This document shows positions 60,614 through 64,000 of a DNA stretch of 64,000 nt, piece by piece. The DNA is from Caenorhabditis elegans (lineage: Eukaryota; Nematoda; Chromadorea; Rhabditida; Rhabditidae): positions 3,472,001-3,536,000 of the forward strand of contig NC_003281.10 of assembly GCF_000002985.6 (NCBI RefSeq). Reading direction: 5' to 3'. The translations under genes were made by a program, and so were the position numbers. Positions within the stretch are counted from its first letter, which is position 1. The number at the start of each line of letters is the position of its first letter. The notes beneath the pieces are model-generated. The model made no database searches and had not been told where the DNA came from. It saw only the letters and a program-made list of their open reading frames with translations.

Positions 60614-60950
60614 TCCGGCAAATGGGCAAATTGGCAAATGGGCAAATCGGCAATTTGTCGGAACTAAAAATTTCCGGTAAATCGGCAAACCGGCAAATTA
60701 CCGGAATTGAATTTTCCGGCAAATCGACAAATTACCGGAATCGAAAATTCCGGCAAGTCGGCAAGTCGGCAAATCGGCAAACTGCCGGAATTGAAATTTC
60801 CGGCAGGTCGGCAATTCGGCGAATTGCCGGAATGGAAATTTCCGGCAAATCGCAAGTTGCCTATTTGCCGAATATACCGGAAAAACGACAATTTGCCGAA
60901 AATGAAAATTTCCGGCAAATCGGTAAATCGGAATATTTCCGATTTGCCGT
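60614..60950. repeat. CGGCAAATCGGCAA / TTGCCGGAATTGAAATTTCC array
   Basis: About 330 bases in which CGGCAAATCGGCAAA alternates with TTGCCGGAATTGAAAATTCC, seven or eight times. CGGCAAATTGCCG-type palindromes recur, so folded hairpins can form. Long open frames exist on both strands but simply follow the repeat. Confidence 0.8.
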
Positions 60951-62019
60951 TGATATGAACTTGTTTCAGTAATTTTCGATAGAAATAATTGCCTGAAATT
61001 TTGTATTTTCGAGCTTTTTTAGTTAGTTTTTATGATGATTTTTGGAAATTTTATTTTTTCCAAAAAATCTGAAATTTTTGAAAAAGAAAACTCGAAAAAA
61101 ACCTGGTCAATTACTATGTTCTATCATAAACTAGACCTAAAATACCTATATGCCTACATTACACCTACACGCGTGCCTACTAAAACCTGCATGGTGTAAA
61201 TACTAAAGTGGACATCATTAACTCCCCGGAGACCTTGAAACGTTTGGCATTGGAATCCAAAAAAAGTTCAAAAAACAAAGAAAGAGCATTTTCTAGTCAC
61301 CAAACAGCTCACATGACACTACTGCGAGCCAAAAAATTGAATTGAAGAGTGTCATTCGGGGGGTGACTTCTTCGCCATCCTTTTAAAATGTTTTTGAACC
61401 GATTTCTGGGAATTTTGAGAAAATTTTTGAGCAATTTCGATAACCGCTGATAATGAAGTGCAAAAAACGAATTTTTTTCAAAGTAATATTGGAGAAAAAA
61501 CAGCTGAAACCTTGAATTTTTACATTTTCCCAGATGTTCTCAATGTCTTTTGACGTTTTGGAATATTTTATGAGCATTGCATTTGATGGGAGGGAGAAAA
61601 CTAAAAGAAAAAGCAGAAAAAAGCCGAGAAAAAGAGAAAAAGAAATCATAAAATTGCGCAAGCGTTATCAGACATCAAAAACCGCTCATCGAGATACGAA
61701 TTCTTTTCGTTTTTTTTTCTCTTCTTTTTTCTGCTCGGCCGCGTCTTGCACGGCAATCATCGGTCGTAATCCAGAAAGCACCAACAGAAACAAAATATAA
61801 GGAATTTTTATTTAGACCAAAAGATGAAGCTGGGAAAATCGGTGGATAAAAAATGGAAGGATGGATTGGAGCGGATAACATTTTTTTTAGAATTGAACCT
61901 TGTTTCGATGCTCCATAAATAAAAAAGGGATACAGGAAAAAAAGTAATTTTCTGTCGATTTATCGAGAAAAAAAATTATTTTTCGATTTTTCTTTAAAAA
62001 TTCTGAAAGTTTATTTTTA

Positions 62020-62244
62020 TATAAAGAGTACTCTAATTCAAAACTATTTGTCTCAATTTTCATTGATTTTTTAATCGTGTTTTATTAAAAACATACTTTT
62101 TTTTAAAAATTATAATAAAAACACGCAAGTTAAAAATCGATGAAGTTTGAAAATTTCGGATAAACGAAACTTTGAAATTACAGTAATCTTTAAAGGCGCA
62201 CAACTTTTCGCATTTAGCAAAATGTGAGCGTGTCGAGACCCCGT
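62020..62244. repeat. TGCGCCTTTAAAGAGTACTGTA palindromic element, copy 4
   Basis: The left arm is degraded (AAAGAGTACTCTAATTCAAA). The right arm, TTTGAAATTACAGTAATCTT, TAAAGGCGCACAAC and terminal GTGTCGAGACC, is intact. A short relative follows at 62340-62420 (GTAAAGGCGCATCC ... GGTGCATGCGCCTTTAAATG). Confidence 0.65.
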
Positions 62245-62790
62245 GTACAGTATTTTTTTGCTAAAAATCTCAAAAAATTTCGCGTCGCGCGTTTCACGAA
62301 TCTTAATAACAAAAACGCTTTGAAAAATCGATAAAATCGTAAAAATACCGTACCCCGAACGTAAAGGCGCATCCCTAATTAAATTTCACAAGTGAAAGGT
62401 GCATGCGCCTTTAAATGTGGGGTATGGTAGGTTTCGCAAAAAAATTGTTTTTGAGAAAAAAAATCCGTGATTTATAGGAAACATCTGAAAATTAGTGGTT
62501 TCTGGCGCCAATTTTCTCACAATTTTCTCAAAAAAAAAGTTCCATTGGTGAAAAATCGAAATTCAAACTAGTTTTTGTTTCGAAAATTGCTGGCACTCCA
62601 TACAGACATAAATGAGGGATTGGGACAGGTGGTAAATTGTCGAATTCGTCTTTTTTTTTCGAAAAATATTTTATTTATTTTCTGAAAACGAAAATCACAT
62701 GGTTACAAAAGTAAAATAAAAGAAATATGTGAGAATATTAATATATCAGGAGAATCGAAAAAAGAAAGAGAGATCTTAATAAAATTAAAA

Positions 62791-64000
62791 TTATTCAGAA
62801 GTCATTGCGAATGCAGGTGATTGTGTTGATAGTTGTCCACGAATCGGCAGATATAACTTGAATTCAGCTGGCAATTCATCTTCAGTGTACAGACGATCGG
62901 CAAAGTAGACACGACGAATACGGCAGTTTGCGTGAATCTGAAATTAATTTTTTAAAAATCGATTTTTCAATTATTAAAGGGCTAGTGGAGATTTTTGCAC
63001 AAAATGTTTAAAAAATGCGGAAAAATACAAATTAAATATATAAATAAAACCCTTTATGTGTTGGAAAAAGACAATTTTTTTTTAATCTGGAGAATTTTCC
63101 GATGTGAAATATTGTGAAATTTTGGTAATTTTTCAACTTTTTAGAAAAAAAAATTTAATTTTAGGGCTAATTTTCTGCAGATTTTTTAAATGATTTTTCT
63201 GACAAAAAAAATCAATTTTTGGTGAATTATTTTGAAATTTTGTTCATTTTTCAACTGATACGTTTTCTTATGTTTTTTTTTAATAAAATGAACAAAATTT
63301 GAAAAAAAAATTTTTGGGTGAATTTTCTGAGCATTTTTTATTATTTTTCCTGCAAAAAATCTTTTGTGTTAGGTTTTTGCTCATTTTTGAAAAGGATATT
63401 GAATTTGAATGTCGTTTTTTTCAATTTTCAGTTTTTTTTTGTGTGGCTTAAAAATCGATAATCTTCCGCTCATTACGGGAATAAAAAATCCTGAGAATGC
63501 GTATTACACACTGTATTTGACGCGCAAAATATCTCGTACCGAAAATTACAGTAATCCTTTAAGTGCTACAGTAGTCACTTGAAGGATTACTGTAGTTTTT
63601 GCTACGAGATATTTTGCGCGTCAAATATGTTGCAAGAGACGCATTTTCAAAATTTTGTGGTCTCGTAATAACTGAACGTTTTGCGGTAAACTCACTGAAA
63701 ATTTGACAAATGCAAAATTAAAAAAAAAACTAATTTTTTTAAAAATTATCAATTTTTAACCGTAATATTTAATTTTTTGAAAATTTCACAAAAAAATTGG
63801 AAAAATCTTGGCTAAATGTGACAAAATCTGACTGTTTTTCGAGTTTTTAATTTTTTTTTTGCAAATTTTTAAAAATTTTATTAAACTGTCTACAATTAAT
63901 TTCTCACTTGAATTCTCAAAGTCTCGACGTAATTTGTTCCATATGCACGCTTCACAAAATCACTGAGATTAAATTGAATTTGATTCCATCCTTCATCCAT
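62791..64000 (-). CDS. CFAP20/BUG22 ciliary protein, C-terminal part
   Basis: Two minus-strand exons are inside the window: 64000-63908 (continuing beyond the edge) and 62937-62791, in frame, together 79 residues. They read [62 protein letters not shown], which is almost identical to human CFAP20 over the same stretch. The Met at the window edge corresponds to an internal position of CFAP20, so it is not the start; roughly 115 residues are missing. The worm tail ([16 protein letters not shown]) is longer than the human one. CFAP20 is an inner-junction protein of axonemal doublet microtubules and affects cilia structure and tubulin modification. The intron (62938-63907) contains a GCGCAAAATATC palindrome. 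Confidence 0.92.
63472..63669. repeat. GCGCAAAATATCTCGTAGCG palindromic element, copy 2
   Basis: ATTACGGGAATAAAAAATCC, GAGAATGCGTATTACACAC, GACGCGCAAAATATCTCGTA on the left and TACGAGATATTTTGCGCGTC, GACGCATTTTCAAAATTTTG, CTCGTAAT on the right pair over nearly the whole 198 bases. It lies in the CFAP20-like gene intron. Confidence 0.8.

Larger units (their letters stand above)
57793..62790. other. 5-kb repeat-rich spacer between pitp-1 and the CFAP20-like gene
   Basis: No exon is supported on either strand. 57830-58100 is AG-rich and may be the pitp-1 promoter. 59690-59772 is a GTGGCC/CTCGGCC palindrome. A (TG) run at 60093-60111 precedes a CT-rich, GC-higher block (60120-60320) that looks like a promoter or distal leader. 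60614-60950 is the CGGCAAAT array. 62020-62244 and 62340-62420 hold palindromes of the GCGCCTTTAAAG family. The remainder is AT-rich. Confidence 0.5.

Noticed and set aside
60529..60972. 147-codon plus-strand frame full of SGKSAN-like words and its minus-strand partner
   Set aside because: Translation of the CGGCAAAT array; both strands are open because of the repeat.

Overview
This is nuclear DNA of a Caenorhabditis nematode, almost certainly C. elegans. The signs are very short AT-rich introns with TTTTCAG-type acceptors, likely trans-splice acceptors just upstream of many start codons, (TTAGGC)n-type interstitial telomeric repeats, and many dispersed palindromic repeats. I know this gene set (rsu-1, gly-14, rpl-16, lias-1, mrpl-35, an HMIT-type transporter, pitp-1, rpl-37) from C. 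elegans chromosome III. Symbols are from memory, but the family assignments rest on the exon-by-exon translations made here.

Layout. 1-3.5 kb: rsu-1 (+) and a small unrecognised gene (-), tail to tail. 3.5-10.6 kb: gene-poor, with a second telomere-like tract, a tRNA-like relic, GCCTAC/GCCTGC arrays and a long AT-rich stretch. 10.6-16.3 kb: a CRAL-TRIO/GOLD protein (+) converging on a secreted, probably GPI-anchored PAN-domain protein (-). 18.4-22.5 kb: gly-14, an N-acetylglucosaminyltransferase I (-), divergent from a small one-TM protein (+). 23.0-30.5 kb: an RGP1-like arrestin-fold protein (-) and an unrecognised 285-residue protein (-). 30.9-33.0 kb: rpl-16 and lias-1 (-), probably co-transcribed with that unknown gene in the order lias-1, rpl-16, unknown. 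33.8-38.9 kb: a TMEM245-family membrane protein (-) divergent from mrpl-35 (+). 39.1-44.6 kb: H+/myo-inositol transporter gene hmit-1.3 (-) with two alternative first-exon sets. 44.6-49.5 kb: intergenic DNA with a 1.43-kb fold-back element flanked by a perfect 9-bp duplication. 49.5-57.7 kb: pitp-1 (-), with rpl-37 (+) nested in its first intron. 57.7-62.8 kb: intergenic, repeat-rich. 62.8-64.0 kb: the 3' end of a CFAP20/BUG22 gene (-), cut by the window edge.

The genes are mostly unrelated housekeeping functions (adhesion signalling, N-glycan synthesis, lipid transfer, lipoate synthesis, cytosolic and mitochondrial ribosomes, inositol transport, cilia). No pathway cluster is evident beyond the putative lias-1/rpl-16 operon. 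Introns and spacers carry at least six palindromic repeat families and three CTACAGTA-type arrays.

Exon boundaries were derived by hand from splice consensus plus reading-frame continuity. Every multi-exon model closes in frame, but none was checked against cDNA.
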